64,000 bases of DNA from the NCBI GenBank assembly GCA_003116975.1, contig BGKB01000090.1, positions 1 through 64,000 of the forward strand, written 5' to 3'. Shown piece by piece: positions 45,301 to 55,558 of this stretch. The translations under genes were made by a program, and so were the position numbers. Position 1 is the first letter of the stretch. Every line of letters begins with the position of its first letter. A model generated the notes under the pieces. The model did no database searches and was not told where the DNA came from. It saw nothing but the letters and a program-made list of their open reading frames with translations. Source of the DNA: Aurantiochytrium sp. KH105 (taxonomy: Eukaryota; Sar; Bigyra; Thraustochytrida; Thraustochytriidae).

Positions 45301-47025
45301 ATGAAGACGAAGCAGGAAGGGGCCAGCCAGCGTGAGACGCGGCGCGCTCGGTCGTTCGCTCGCTGGGTCGCAGCACGTGCCGCTGGGTGACGAGGTCTCC
45401 GCGGCGGGCACCGCGCTCGCCGCTGCCGCCGAGGACCGGCCGACAGGGTCTGTCTGTCTGTTCTGTCTGTCTGTCTGTCTGCTTCTCCCTCCCTCTGTCT
45501 GTCTGCCTGGCTCGCTCGCCCGCTCGCTTACTTGCTCAGGTGTGCCTCCGCTCTCTCTCCCTCTCCCTCTCTCTCCCTCCGGCCGGCCGGCCACACAGAG
45601 TGCGCGAGGTGCACGGGGTCGCCCTGCGTTGCGTCGCGTCGCGTCGTTTGCGTCCTTAGCGCGTCGCGGCTCCGGCGTCAGTCAGGCAGTCAGTCACGTG
45701 CTGGCGCCCGCGCCCGCGTCTCGGCCCCGCCTGCCGCCTGGCCCGCCCTCGTCGCGCGTGGGCGGCCGCTGCTCGCGCGGCGCGGCGCGGCGTCGGCACG
45801 GCACGGCGCCGCCCGTGTCGTCTGTGTGCGTGGGAGCGTGCGGAAGAAGGAAAGAAAGAAAGAAAGAAAGAAAGCAGGAAAGCAGGAAAGAAGGAGAGGA
45901 AGAAAGCAGGAAAGAAAGGAACAAGCGCGAGTGGGCGGCGAGTGCTCAGAGTGAGCGAGCGAGCGATCGATCGATCGATCGGTCCCTCAAGTTGCTCGCT
46001 CTGCTCTGCTCTGCACTGCTCTGCTCTGCTCTGCTCTAGGCTGCTCTGCTCGGCGCGCCGCGGCTCAGCTCGGCTCCGTTTCCTGCGAACCGCTCACGCT
46101 GGCTGCGCCTGGCTCGCCTGGCCTCGCCTCGACTTGCCTGCCTTGCTTGCCCGCCTGCGGCGTCGGGCGGACGGTCGGCCGGGCTCGCTCGTCGCGTCTC
46201 GTCTCGGCTCGTCTCGTCTCGCCGCGTCCGTCTGTTGGCGAGCCGCCGACCTCCGCTCGCTGCGCCGGGCTCGAGCTGCGCGGGGCTCGCGCGTGTCTGT
46301 GGACACGGCGCGGCAGGGAGGAAGGGCGTGAGGGCGGGCGATCGATCGATCGATCGATCGGGCGGGCGATCGGGGATGGATCGACGAGCGAGCGAACGAT
46401 CGATCAATCCCTGGATCGAAGAAGGATCGACGGATCGAGGGCCGGATTTGAATTCCGCCTGGCCGCTCGAGGCCCGGCTTGTCTCGCGCGCCGCAGAGAC
46501 CGCTCGCGCAGAGGGGCCGCGCGCCCGTTCGCTGTCTCGCGCGCTGTCCGCAGCCGCAGGCACGCAGACACGCACGCACGCACGCACGCACGCGGACGGG
46601 CAGGCAGGCGGGCAGGCGGGCAGGACACACGCAAGCAGTGCAGCACGCGTGCTCGCTCGCTTCGGCACGCGACTGCGACGCGGGCTGTCTGCCTGCCGCA
46701 GGTCTGGCTCCTCCTCCTCTCGCTGGCCCGCTCGGGTCCCGGCCTGAGAACCGGTCTTGCGAAGCAGCCAGCTGCTGCTGCAGCGCGCTCTCGCTCGCGC
46801 TCTCGCTCCCGCGCGATATGCTGCCGCTGCTGTCGCTGCCGACGGCTCCGCGTGCCTCCTCGATGCCGGTCTGCCGCGTCAGGATTCGAAATGCCGCCGC
46901 CGCCAGGAATTCGAATTCCCCAGCCAGGCAGAAAGAACTTGGTTTGCTTCGGATTGATCAACCAAGCTGCAGCTGCTGCTGCTGCAGCTTTGGCGGCGGC
47001 TTGAACGCAGCAAAGGGACGCGTCC

Positions 47026-47118
47026 AAGTTCGACTTGGGCTTCGAGTTCAAGTTCGACTTGGGCTTCGAGTTCAAGTTCGACTTGGGCTTCGAGTTCGAG
47101 CTCGACTTCGAGTTCGAG
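47026..47118 (+). repeat. 24-bp tandem repeat
   Basis: Three perfect copies at 47026-47049, 47050-47073 and 47074-47097 (start aagttcgacttgggc, end ttcgagttc), then a diverged partial copy to 47118. The unit is a multiple of 3 so frames stay open, but no gene context supports translation. Confidence 0.95.
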
Positions 47119-47744
47119 TTGGCTGCCTGCCTCTGCGATCGAAGGATCGACCCTTCGCCATGGTCGATCCTTATCGATCGATCCTTCGATCGCAGAATCG
47201 ATCGGACTCCGAGGAGGAGAAATGGGCTGCCGTCGGTCCATGGCCTGCCTGCCTGCCTGCCTCGCTCCGCGCCCTCCGCCGCGCAGGCTGCGCTGCGCTG
47301 CTGCTGCCTGCGCCCCGCCGGGACGCGCGAGACCGAGGATCCCAGGCGGGGCAGGACCGAGGGATCTCGGCGCGGCAGCGGCCAAGGCCGGGAAAGCAGA
47401 ACATCCGCAGCAAGATAAGAACCCGGCCGCCGCTCGGCTCCGCTCGTGCGCTTGCGGCTAGTGCCAGGTCCGCGTCCGCGCGGCGCGCTGTGCTGCTGCA
47501 GGCCAGCCAGCCAGCCAGCGCTGCCACGGGCCAAGTCGACGCGCGGCGGCTCGGCTGGCGACAGCGGCGCGGCCGGCAGCAGCAGCAGCAGCAGCGAGGG
47601 CTCCGCGTCGCGGTCGAGCACGGGCGAAGAACCCGAACTTGGAAAAACACCACGAAAAGCAGAGGAGAACTCGGCAGAGCAGAACTCAGCAGAGCAGAAC
47701 TCGCAGAGCAGAACTCCGAACTCAGAACTCAGAACTCCGACTCG

Positions 47745-47783
47745 CTCGGACTCGGACTCGGACTCGGACTCGGACTCGGACTC
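47745..47783 (+). repeat. (GGACTC)n hexanucleotide array
   Basis: Six to seven ggactc units, directly after a stretch of related AGAACTC units (47675-47735). Confidence 0.9.
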
Positions 47784-48540
47784 GACACCGCACGGTCACA
47801 GACACGCACGCGGGCACGCACGCAGGCACGCGTGCGTGCTGCAGCTGGCTGGCTGGTGTGGCTGCGCCACGCACGACGCGATCGAGGGCGCTGGACCGGC
47901 CGGCCGAACGCCCGCCCGCCTGCACGCCCGCGTCCTCGGGAGCGTGCTTGGGCCGCCGGCGCGACAAAGACGAGAAAGGAAAGGAAAGAAGGAAGGAAGG
48001 AAGGAGAGAAAGAACTTGAAAAGGCGTCAGGCCGAGCGGATCAAAAGAGGGCGCCGCCCGCCGGGTCTGGGACAGGGGCACCACCTGTACGCGCCTCCGG
48101 CAAGCGGCGCAGACGCGCGCGATGATAAAATGAGACAGCGCGCGCCCGGCGTGCTGCGGGGCGAGAGCTTCCAATCGCCTCTTTCGCGAGGGGACGCCCA
48201 ACGCGCGGGAGTGGAGCTGTGGGGGTTCTGCGCACCAGTGGCCATGGTGGACGAGGCGCGGAGAAGAGCCTGAATAGGCGGGCGGAAAGAGCAGTGGCGC
48301 AGGTGGAGACTTGGGCAGTGGTGCACTGCACTCGCTTGAAGGGAAGAGGGCGGGATCCGCAGTCTGCGCGGAAGATCGCCGCGACAGGAAGCATCCGTCG
48401 TATGGGGGCCACTGGGACCCACCACAAGGTCTCGGCGGGGAAGCATCAGAGGAGCGAGGGGGAATCGAAGTCTCAGTGGCGAATGCCTCAAATGGCTCTC
48501 ATCCCCTCACAAGAGGAGCCGAAAGTTAATTGAAGACGCG

Positions 48541-49246
48541 TGCTGGCTGGGACGATTCGCACCGACCACACCCCGCAGTGTGGGATACCGCTCTATCGCT
48601 TCTTCGGAAAGTTCCCATCCTCGTACCAAACCAGGTTCCATACACGAATACAGATCATAGATTTCTTCTTCGTCTTGTAAGATCTGCACGTTTATGTCAT
48701 CCTATGTAACACATGCCACCTCTTGACACCCCGCTTCCCAGCGGATGACATGTGAAACCAGAATCAGGGTTAGGCCTCTTCTTGTAATTTTCCCGAACTA
48801 GCTTATTTTTCCGGCCAAGATTCTAGGATGATTACGAAATTCGCCCTTTGTTCTCGCGAGCGTCCCCAAAGATTTTCCCTCCACCAGGGGCAGCGGCAGG
48901 CAACACATTGACAGCGACGGCAAGAGGCCATCGCCAGCGGCGCTGCTGCCGGCTGGCTGCAAAAGACATCGCGCGTGTCTTGCGATTGTGTTCTGGCGTT
49001 CCACCAGCCAGCCAGCAACCGTGCCTGCGTTGTTGGCAGTGGGCGAAAGGGATCCAAGCTGCTGGCCAGCAGGCATGGCGTCGAGGATGACACTTGCCGA
49101 CCATGGCGAGGCGCGAAGACCTGCCAATGCCGAGGCTAACCGCTCCACGAGTGGCTTGCCACCGCCTAGCAAAGCCATTAGAACGTCAAAGTCAACGTTG
49201 GCTGCGCCAGCGTCTGTTGTTGAAGCCCCACCAGTGTCATTGACTT
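48541..49246. other. Region left of the transposase fragment
   Basis: No clear gene. On the minus strand an open frame from ATG 49274 to 48798 (about 158 residues, e.g. NVDFDVLMALLGGGKPL) has reasonable composition but no recognised domain and overlaps the left end of the transposase frame, so I leave it unsupported. Confidence 0.35.
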
Positions 49247-50044
49247 GTGCAAGCACCAATTTCGACGCTGGCATGCGTACCACCGCGATGGCGTCTTCGA
49301 ATTCGTCTCAAGATTGGTGAGCGCGCAACAATAAAGACACCGCCCATAGGTGGTCTTGGGCATAGATGCCAAGGCGCCCTTGCGGTCAATGATGAATATG
49401 GCCTTCTCCATGCCGATTTCTTTCCCGCGCAGAAAGTGCCAGTTCTCAGAAGAAATAAGCAGGAGACAACAGCCTGGAAGGCAAACTATCGGCATCAAGA
49501 GTTATGTATCTTCCTGAACAACCTCCTTGGTGCTCTTCTTGAAGGCAGTGCTCCAACTTTGCAAAAGGATCCCTACATCGAGATCCTGAGAGGAATGAAA
49601 GTTTGGATCATCATGGACAACGCTCCAGAACACACCACGTCGGATTTCAAGGAAGACGATGACTTGCTCAAGACGCTGCCAAATTATGAGGCTTTCATGA
49701 AAGGTATCACCTGCGATGGGAAGCGCAAAGGAGAAATCCATATTCTTCGTTCCGCACCCAACTCGCCGCAGTTGAACTTGTGCGAAAATTACAACCGTAT
49801 GCTACGTACATGGACGAATCACAAGCGCAATGATCCCAAGATCGAGACCAGACTTCTGAATGCGCATGTCCCACATGGCCAGAAAACTCAGCACCGACTG
49901 AACATGCTCGAGCGCATCGTGCGAATGGGTATCGATTTCTTTCGAGAAAAGAAAGGCAGCAAAGGTGAATTGTTGTCCATGTATAAATCATTGATTAAGG
50001 TGATCGAAAAGAATGGCTTCATCGACTACACAATGGCCGACTAA
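49247..50044 (+). mobile_element. DDE (Tc1/mariner-IS630-like) transposase fragment
   Basis: Open frame of about 265 codons beginning without an ATG (GTG at 49247), ending TAA. VWIIMDNAPEH (second catalytic Asp at 49616-49618) and NSPQLNLCENYNRMLRTW (Glu codon at 49784-49786) match the second and third acidic positions of the DDE_3/Tc1-mariner fold; AVNDEYGLLHADFF fits the central beta-strands. The first catalytic Asp and the DNA-binding N-terminus are not seen in frame, and no terminal inverted repeats or TA duplications could be identified by eye. Probably a decayed element or an exon of a domesticated gene. Composition is less GC-rich than the neighbours, with AT-rich sequence to the right (50125-50280). 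Confidence 0.55.
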
Positions 50045-50518
50045 GTAGCCTAAGAATTTAGATTGCGACACTTTGTCTTTTCTTGGCTAGGCCAAACCCC
50101 TGCTCACCGAGAGAATGTGTCCTTTTCTTTTATTTTTTTTATTTTTTTTAAAATTTAACCCTCTCATCCTCGGGAAAACGTCTCTTGAATACCATTTTTC
50201 CCTACGATTTGCAAAAGTCGGATTTACAAGGAATCCGAGTCCTGTATTTTTTTATTAAAATTTTTTTATAATTTACTTTCTCGAGGCATCCAGAGCCGGA
50301 GCTTGTTTGGTGGATGGTCGAACGCAGCAGAACGCAGGTCAAAAGGTGTGCACCAATTCAAAGGGGTACGCGTGCGGACCCTGAGAGCGCGAGCGAGAGA
50401 GAATGGACTCCCTCTCGCGGCAGCAGCAGCGGAGAATGAAGGGACGAACGAAGACCAAAAGGCGAGCTGGAGCGCGCAGGACGCGGAGCAGCGGACACCA
50501 GATATAGGCGCGCGCACG
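50045..50518. other. Intergenic, AT-rich core
   Basis: T- and A-rich runs at about 50132-50158 and 50246-50278 follow the transposase fragment and may mark the element's end or the promoter of the next gene. Confidence 0.5.
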
Positions 50519-51349
50519 ATGCCGGGCCGACACCACTCTGCGCAGGAGCTCGAGTTCTTCAAGGAGGCGTACAAGAAGGACGAGCGCCACGCCTATGGAG
50601 GCCACACCCTCGACCTCATCGACCATACGCTAGCCAAGCGCTACGGGAACACCAACGCCGAAGAATTTAGACGCGAGTTCAAGCGAGGTATTGCCGAAGT
50701 CGAAAATGCGCTCACTGCGCAAAAGCTCGCCATGTCGGACGCCTTTGTCCAAATGGAGTATGACCGCGTCAACGCGCGCAAGATGGACCCCGGGGCCCGC
50801 GGGACCGACGCCACCGCTGCCTCTACGACGCCTACACATACGAGAGCTCCGGGTGGCAACGCTGCCAACTCATTGGCCGGAATCGCGGCAAAGCGCCGCG
50901 CACAAGAGGCCAGTCAGCGCCACGACGCTCTCCAACGTGGCCTTGCCGTCTTGAACGACGAGCTCTCGCGTCTCGACCCAGACGGTTCCCGAGCCCAAGC
51001 AAGATTCGATGCTAAGCACGGCAGTAGTAGTGACCAAACGGCAAATCGTGAGAACCGTAGCCGTCGACGCCGACGCCGCGGAGACATGGACAACGAGGCC
51101 GCAACGCGCATGAAGATGCGCTCAGATCTCGAAAAGCGCGCCCAGCAGATTACCCACGCTGAAGCTCATCGCATTCACATTGGCAATCAGTACACCACGA
51201 TGCAAGGCAGGGACTTCGCAAGACCTGATCTTGTCGACATTATGCTCGAACCCAACTTCAACGCAAACAATTTCAAGAATGCACGCAACACGCGCTTTGC
51301 AGCTGCTCGCATCGTAGCCATCGACCTTTTCGGGGAAAAACGATTCTGA
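50519..51349 (+). CDS. Hypothetical charged protein
   Basis: Single exon, 276 residues from ATG 50519 (cgatgccggg); the frame is open to 50303 without a better start. The N-terminal 80 residues are helical (ELEFFKEAYKKDE, EEFRREFKRGIAEVENAL), then a Gly/Thr/Pro-rich linker, a second charged helix (about 118-160), an Arg run (SRRRRRRGD near 184) that may act as nuclear import signal, and a more conserved-looking C-terminus (ARPDLVDIMLEPNFNANNF, then AARIVAIDLFGEKRF). I do not recognise the family. Sense composition and the good start context support a real gene. Confidence 0.55.
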   Translation: MPGRHHSAQELEFFKEAYKKDERHAYGGHTLDLIDHTLAKRYGNTNAEEFRREFKRGIAEVENALTAQKLAMSDAFVQMEYDRVNARKMDPGARGTDATAASTTPTHTRAPGGNAANSLAGIAAKRRAQEASQRHDALQRGLAVLNDELSRLDPDGSRAQARFDAKHGSSSDQTANRENRSRRRRRRGDMDNEAATRMKMRSDLEKRAQQITHAEAHRIHIGNQYTTMQGRDFARPDLVDIMLEPNFNANNFKNARNTRFAAARIVAIDLFGEKRF

Positions 51350-51971
51350 TTTATTCCTTCTTCTTCTTCTTCTTGTTCGTTCACATACATATTTTCGTTT
51401 TCCTTATGGTACGTTGCCTTGCATCAACCAAATAAGGAAGGAATTTTGATCTTGTTTCTTTGAACAGATCTTTGTCAGCAGTACGTTTTGGCAGCATTGA
51501 CGACCGTGCTGTGTCACAAGAAGATGTAGCTTTTTGCTTGCTCTACAGCGCCAGGACCAAATATATGTGAGAAGCTGGACTGCTTGACAGCGCCAGGCCC
51601 AAAGATAGAAGAGAATTGGGGCCGGACAAAGTGGAGCGAACGCGAATGCTTGCTCTTGGCCTCAATATCTGATTTGAAAGAAATAAATCACGACGAGCGG
51701 GCAGGAGGACTGCTTGGACAGTGGTCGGAAACGAAAGTCGACTTGTACGTACTTATTCCATTGTACTCAAATTGGCGCATGAGCACCACTGCCATTCGTT
51801 TCATCGCTCTGCGTTATTTCCTTCAAACATTTGTCGAAGCGATGTTTTGCCACTCACGCAGTCTTTGCAATCTATCAGTGCAAGCCAGAATCTACACTGC
51901 AACGTTCAGGAAATACAGCGTCCAGATTACGACCACTCAGATAGGAAGAAAACCAGAGAGAAAATTGTGCG
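51350..51971. other. Convergent intergenic region
   Basis: Between the hypothetical gene and the small FIP-like gene. A short repeat gacagcgccagg is seen at about 51585, with a near copy at 51546. No gene supported. Confidence 0.5.
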
Positions 51972-52356
51972 TTATGCCAATGAGGTGCGACGAACTGGAG
52001 TCTTGGTCTTCTCCATTAGATTATCGATGTACTGTCTGAGAACGGCATCCTCCTCTTCGAGCTCACTCGATTGGAGAACCACGCGGCGATGCTGTGCGCT
52101 TGCACCTGTAAAGCATCAAATCGTAAGCCAAAATGTCCTGCTTTTTCACGTCTTCCCAAATCGAAAAACCCGTGGGTAACTTACGGACAGCGTTCTCTTG
52201 CACCGCCTCCGCCTCGCTCTGCAGCTGGCGAACATCCATGTTATTGAGCGCGCGCACCCGGCGCTTAAGCGCCGCCGCGTCCATCGTTGCGATGTGCTCT
52301 GCGAAAACCTGCCGCTTTGACAGAGATCCGTTGTCCCCCCAAAAATTTTCTACCAT
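51972..52356 (-). CDS. Small two-exon coiled-coil protein with a Rab11-FIP-like motif
   Basis: Minus strand: exon 1 52185-52356 (172 nt) and exon 2 51972-52105 (134 nt), intron 52106-52184 (79 bp, gtaagt...tttacag), 101 residues. Start ATG 52356; an upstream in-frame ATG at 52377 would add seven residues. Splicing fuses QENAV to an Arg codon and then ASAQHRRVV. The C-terminal part, LEEEDAVLRQYIDNLMEK, matches the signature of the Rab-binding helix of Rab11-family interacting proteins (YIDNL core). The N-terminal part is helical and charged (LKRRVRALNNMDVRQLQSEA). Such helices dimerise as coiled coils. Assignment is motif-based and could be chance. If right it would be a minimal FIP, acting in recycling-endosome traffic. 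Confidence 0.6.
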
Positions 52357-53960
52357 GGCTACTACTGTCACTGTCACTTCAATGTTCCGTCCCGTTCATC
52401 TTGAAACCAGTCGTCATTCGTAAAAGCGCCCCGACGTCGCTGGCGCCAAGCATTTCTTTCTTCGTCTGCCTATACCTGGCCTACACTTCGCTAGCGCACC
52501 ATTCTATACGTTCTCAACGATCTTCGTTAGTAGAGGCTTTTTTTCTGCTTGAGGGGGGGGGGGGCGGACGGACGGACAGGGACGGGCGGGAGGGGAGGGA
52601 GGAGGGAGGGAGGGAGAGGAGACGCGCGTGACGCACGCAGGTTCTCTCCGGAGGGAGAGAGGGGCTAGACTGCACGTTAAGGATAGGTATGCTAATATGC
52701 AGCGTTATGGCACGAGGTCTTGTTATTAAAATAATTGCACCAGAACAGGTGCATGTCTAACATACAAGTAGATATACCGCTGCTCTCCAAATGCACGAGA
52801 CAGCACGAGAACTGCCCAGTTTTGGGGGGTACTGTGCACGTTAAGTGAGTCACGAGAGCGGTGTCACGAAAATCGATCACTGTTCTCCAAAAATATAGGG
52901 GGTATTTTTGAAGTCTAGATCCATGCTTCTATATCTAAAATTGGGATGATCTATGTCTTGTTTTACAAATATACTTACCAGACAACAGACCATTTTTATT
53001 TATTAGACGCCTTCAATGTCCATGTTCACATAGATCCTTATAGGGGGCATACGAGAACTCTCTTGACAGACCGACCTTTTGGGCAATTTGGGACGCGAGC
53101 GAGCGCATTCCTGCAGCGTTTACGGGTGCACTCTGGACCTTCCTTGTCCTGGCAGATTACGTGCGCGTTCCGTTTTCCCGGGTCTTGTATCTAAGTTGAT
53201 CCTTCAGACCCGGCGTCAACCCGCTTGCTTTCCGCCCTGCCTGCGTCTTCCTCGACCGGACGTCGAGGGGGGGTAGGCCGCTATCTTTGCGCCCGGCCAG
53301 CCATACGTTCAGCCCCGCCCGAGAGAAGGGGCGGGAGCGGCTCGGCTCTTCGCCCGAAATCTCGAAAGACCATGGCCGTGCCGCTGTATACAGCCAGCAG
53401 CAGACGGACAGCACTTCGAAGACGCCGCGAACGCCCGCGCTGGCGCTTTCGCTCCAAGGTGCGATCTTCGCTGAGCCCGCTGGCACCATCGCATCCCGGA
53501 GTACGGCTCGTGTAGCCGCACTGCTGCTGGTTGTAGTCGATCGACTGCGAGTCCCACTTTAGCTGCTGATGGATCCTCGCTGTCTCCACACCTGGAGCAG
53601 TACACACCGGGGTCCCCGTTCTGTCTCGCGGACCCGGAACCGCAAGCGCGGGTTCTGTCACCGTCCGCGTGTTGCGCACGTTGGTGGGCGGTGCTGGTGG
53701 TGGCTGGCCGCACTGCTGCCGGCCGGGCGGAGCGGCTCGACAGTGACGTGGTGCCTCGTCTGTGACGTAATGAGTCGACTCGACTCCGGCGGGCGGCAGC
53801 GGCAGCGGCAGCGGGCTGCTGCTGCCGGTTGTGAGTGTCGTCGGGGCACTCACAGCGCACGGAGCGGCTCTTGCCCCGCCAAAGAGAAAAGAGACGGAAA
53901 CAGCCGCGCAGCCTGGGTAAGAGTCACTAGCGCGCCCCTAGGAGTGGCCCCGGCGGGGGA
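52357..53960. other. Intergenic
   Basis: Starts with the FIP-like gene promoter, then the G-rich tract at 52549, an AT-richer unique stretch 52650-53060 with two copies of gcacgttaag (52673 and 52836), and GC-rich sequence to 53960. No RNA gene or protein gene was identified. An atacttacc string at 52971 recalls the U1 snRNA 5' end, but nothing following fits. Confidence 0.5.
52549..52621 (+). repeat. G-rich tract, G-quadruplex candidate
   Basis: A run of about twelve G, then cggac units and gggaggggagggaggagggagggaggga. About 190-265 bp upstream of the FIP-like ATG, on the template strand of that gene. Confidence 0.85.
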
Positions 53961-53969
53961 AGAGTGTGT

Positions 53970-53977
53970 ATATAAAC
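53970..53977 (+). promoter_or_regulatory. TATA box of the PX-domain gene
   Basis: tatataaa, about 240 bp upstream of the PX gene ATG. If transcription starts about 30 bp downstream, the first ATG encountered in the transcript is exactly 54208, which supports the chosen start. Confidence 0.5.
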
Positions 53978-54207
53978 TACGCTGGCGCTTCTCTTCTTTA
54001 ACTAATCGCTCACGGGTACGGGGGACAGCGACAGCAACCCGCAAGTTCTCCCTCGCCCCCGCGAGCTCGAAGCAGATCAATATCAAGCTAGATTGGAACC
54101 CGCGCGCACGAAAGCTCGATATCGGAGAGCGCGCAGCAGCAGAGCGCGCAGAGCGTGACCAGGCGCAACGAAAGCGACACAGACAGAACGAAGAGCGGCA
54201 ACAGAAC

Positions 54208-54963
54208 ATGTGCAAGAGCGTGCTCATGGAGGCCACTTGCATGAACGACACCTCGGCGGGCACGATCGCCACGGCGCGGTGGGACATGGTCAGTCTCGGC
54301 TGGCACAGCGGACGCAGCATTGGAAACGCCGCCATCAAGGATAGCGCAGAGGGTCTTTGCGTCCGGGCACAAGCCGTATCGCCCGCGGCCGGCGCGCGGG
54401 TACAAGAGTCCCAGCGCAAGATGCGCGCGCCTCTGCTCGTCGGCGAGCACGGTGCAAACCAGAGCCTTGCGCTCTCGCAACTCTGCGTCTGCGTCGGCGG
54501 CATCGAGACCTCGATGATGCGCTGCATCGCTTACCGCGAGTACGTCTTTGCAGTGATTGTCGAAGATCCCCGAACACAGCTCCAGCGCGAGTTTACCGTG
54601 TCAATGCGCTACAAATGCGCTCGTCAGATCCTTGTCGACGGGCTGCGAGCTCAGGCCGCTGCGCTTGGTCTCGACGCTGACCTCGAGGAGCTCATTCGAA
54701 CGGAATTTCCGCGCAAACATTTTAGCTTCGGAGGCGCATCCACAGATTTTGCCTTTGCTGAGGGCCGCGCAACCGCGCTTCAGACCTATCTCGGCAATCT
54801 TGCCAGGCGCCTCGAAATAATTGTCAGCGAGTCAGACGCCGATCGCGCCACCGCAGCGCAAATGCTCATGGTATGGGTCATTGAAAATCTCTTGGGGGTG
54901 CACGTAGACGACATGGTCTCGTCCTTCCAGCGCATGAGCCAAGTCTTTGCGCCCGTATGCTAA
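54208..54963 (+). CDS. PX-domain (phosphoinositide-binding) protein candidate
   Basis: Single exon, 251 residues from ATG 54208, the first ATG after a TATA box. The first 100 residues are unremarkable (MCKSVLMEATCMND...). Residues about 109-215 read like a PX domain: YVFAVIVEDP, REFTVSMRYKCARQILVDGL, then EFPRKHFSFGG (the PxxP-like loop replaced by FPRK) and an Arg-containing helix EGRATALQTYLGNLARRL. The family fold binds PI3P on endosomes. The usual first-strand RRY/F is replaced by MRYK, so lipid binding is uncertain. A short helical tail follows (MLMVWVIENLLGVHVDDM). Long upstream open frame to 53569 is not supported. Confidence 0.55.
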   Translation: MCKSVLMEATCMNDTSAGTIATARWDMVSLGWHSGRSIGNAAIKDSAEGLCVRAQAVSPAAGARVQESQRKMRAPLLVGEHGANQSLALSQLCVCVGGIETSMMRCIAYREYVFAVIVEDPRTQLQREFTVSMRYKCARQILVDGLRAQAAALGLDADLEELIRTEFPRKHFSFGGASTDFAFAEGRATALQTYLGNLARRLEIIVSESDADRATAAQMLMVWVIENLLGVHVDDMVSSFQRMSQVFAPVC

Positions 54964-55558
54964 AGATCTGGCAATGTGAACATCTCTCCTGATCATGCCG
55001 CGATCGCCTCCTGTAAACTCTGTATTTCAACCTATTGTACGATAAATCATGTAAATTATCTATCACGTCACAAAAGGTGATCATCCTCTTGTACGCAGTG
55101 TCCAATGTGCTGGTTCGTGCGCCATTTCTCGACTTCATGCGCCAGAGCCAATTCGCTTGGTGAGAAAGACTTGTGTTTACGACTCTTCTTCTTCCTTTTT
55201 TTTTTCTTCAAAGAGGATGGCGCGTTGATCACGGGTAATGCAGCTCAAGAGAACCGCGGACCGCGAGTATATGCCCAGCGCAACGGAAGCTCCATATAGT
55301 CCGCGTCTACTGGTGGAAACAAGTTCTCGTGCTCATGGAAGGTGCATACCCAATTGATCGAGCTGGGCGGCAGCGGCAGGGTACGCGCGCGATGACCCCC
55401 AAGTCAGCCAGAGGCGCTAGTCAGGTTCTCGAAGCTGTGGTAATGATGCAGAAGCTGCAGCAGCAAACGCAATGATGCAGTAACTGACGCAATGATGCAG
55501 CAGCAAAAGCAAAACGTGAACTGAAGCATCGCACGCGCAGAGGCAGTTGAATCGCAGC
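54964..55558. other. Intergenic
   Basis: No gene seen. A small direct repeat cgcaatgatgcag occurs twice (about 55468 and 55486), with further gcagcagcaaa units, just upstream of the TPR gene. Confidence 0.55.

Larger units (their letters stand above)
44969..48540. other. Gene desert, GC-rich and repeat-rich
   Basis: About 3.5 kb with no supported gene. Long open frames occur on both strands but are mutually shadowing Arg/Ala/Ser-rich translations interrupted by simple repeats: GGGA at 45268-45300, CTGT at 45450-45482, AAAG at 45848-45935, GATC palindromes at about 46339-46361, ACGC at 46568-46592, a 24-bp array at 47026-47118, AGAGCAGAACTC at about 47675-47712 and GGACTC at about 47745-47783. 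The first part is the RRM gene promoter and leader. Confidence 0.6.

Noticed and set aside
46479-48125. 548-codon plus-strand frame and overlapping minus-strand frames
   Set aside because: Arg/Ala/Ser-rich translation of simple repeats, open on several frames at once; no start context or domain.
48798-49274. Minus-strand frame of about 158 codons
   Set aside because: Plausible composition but no domain, and it overlaps the transposase fragment; left unsupported.
52930-52950. ctaaaattgg string reminiscent of U6 snRNA
   Set aside because: The match ends after ten bases and the ACAGAGA box is absent.
52971-53060. atacttacc string reminiscent of the U1 snRNA 5' end
   Set aside because: The following sequence shows no U1 stem-loops or a convincing Sm context.
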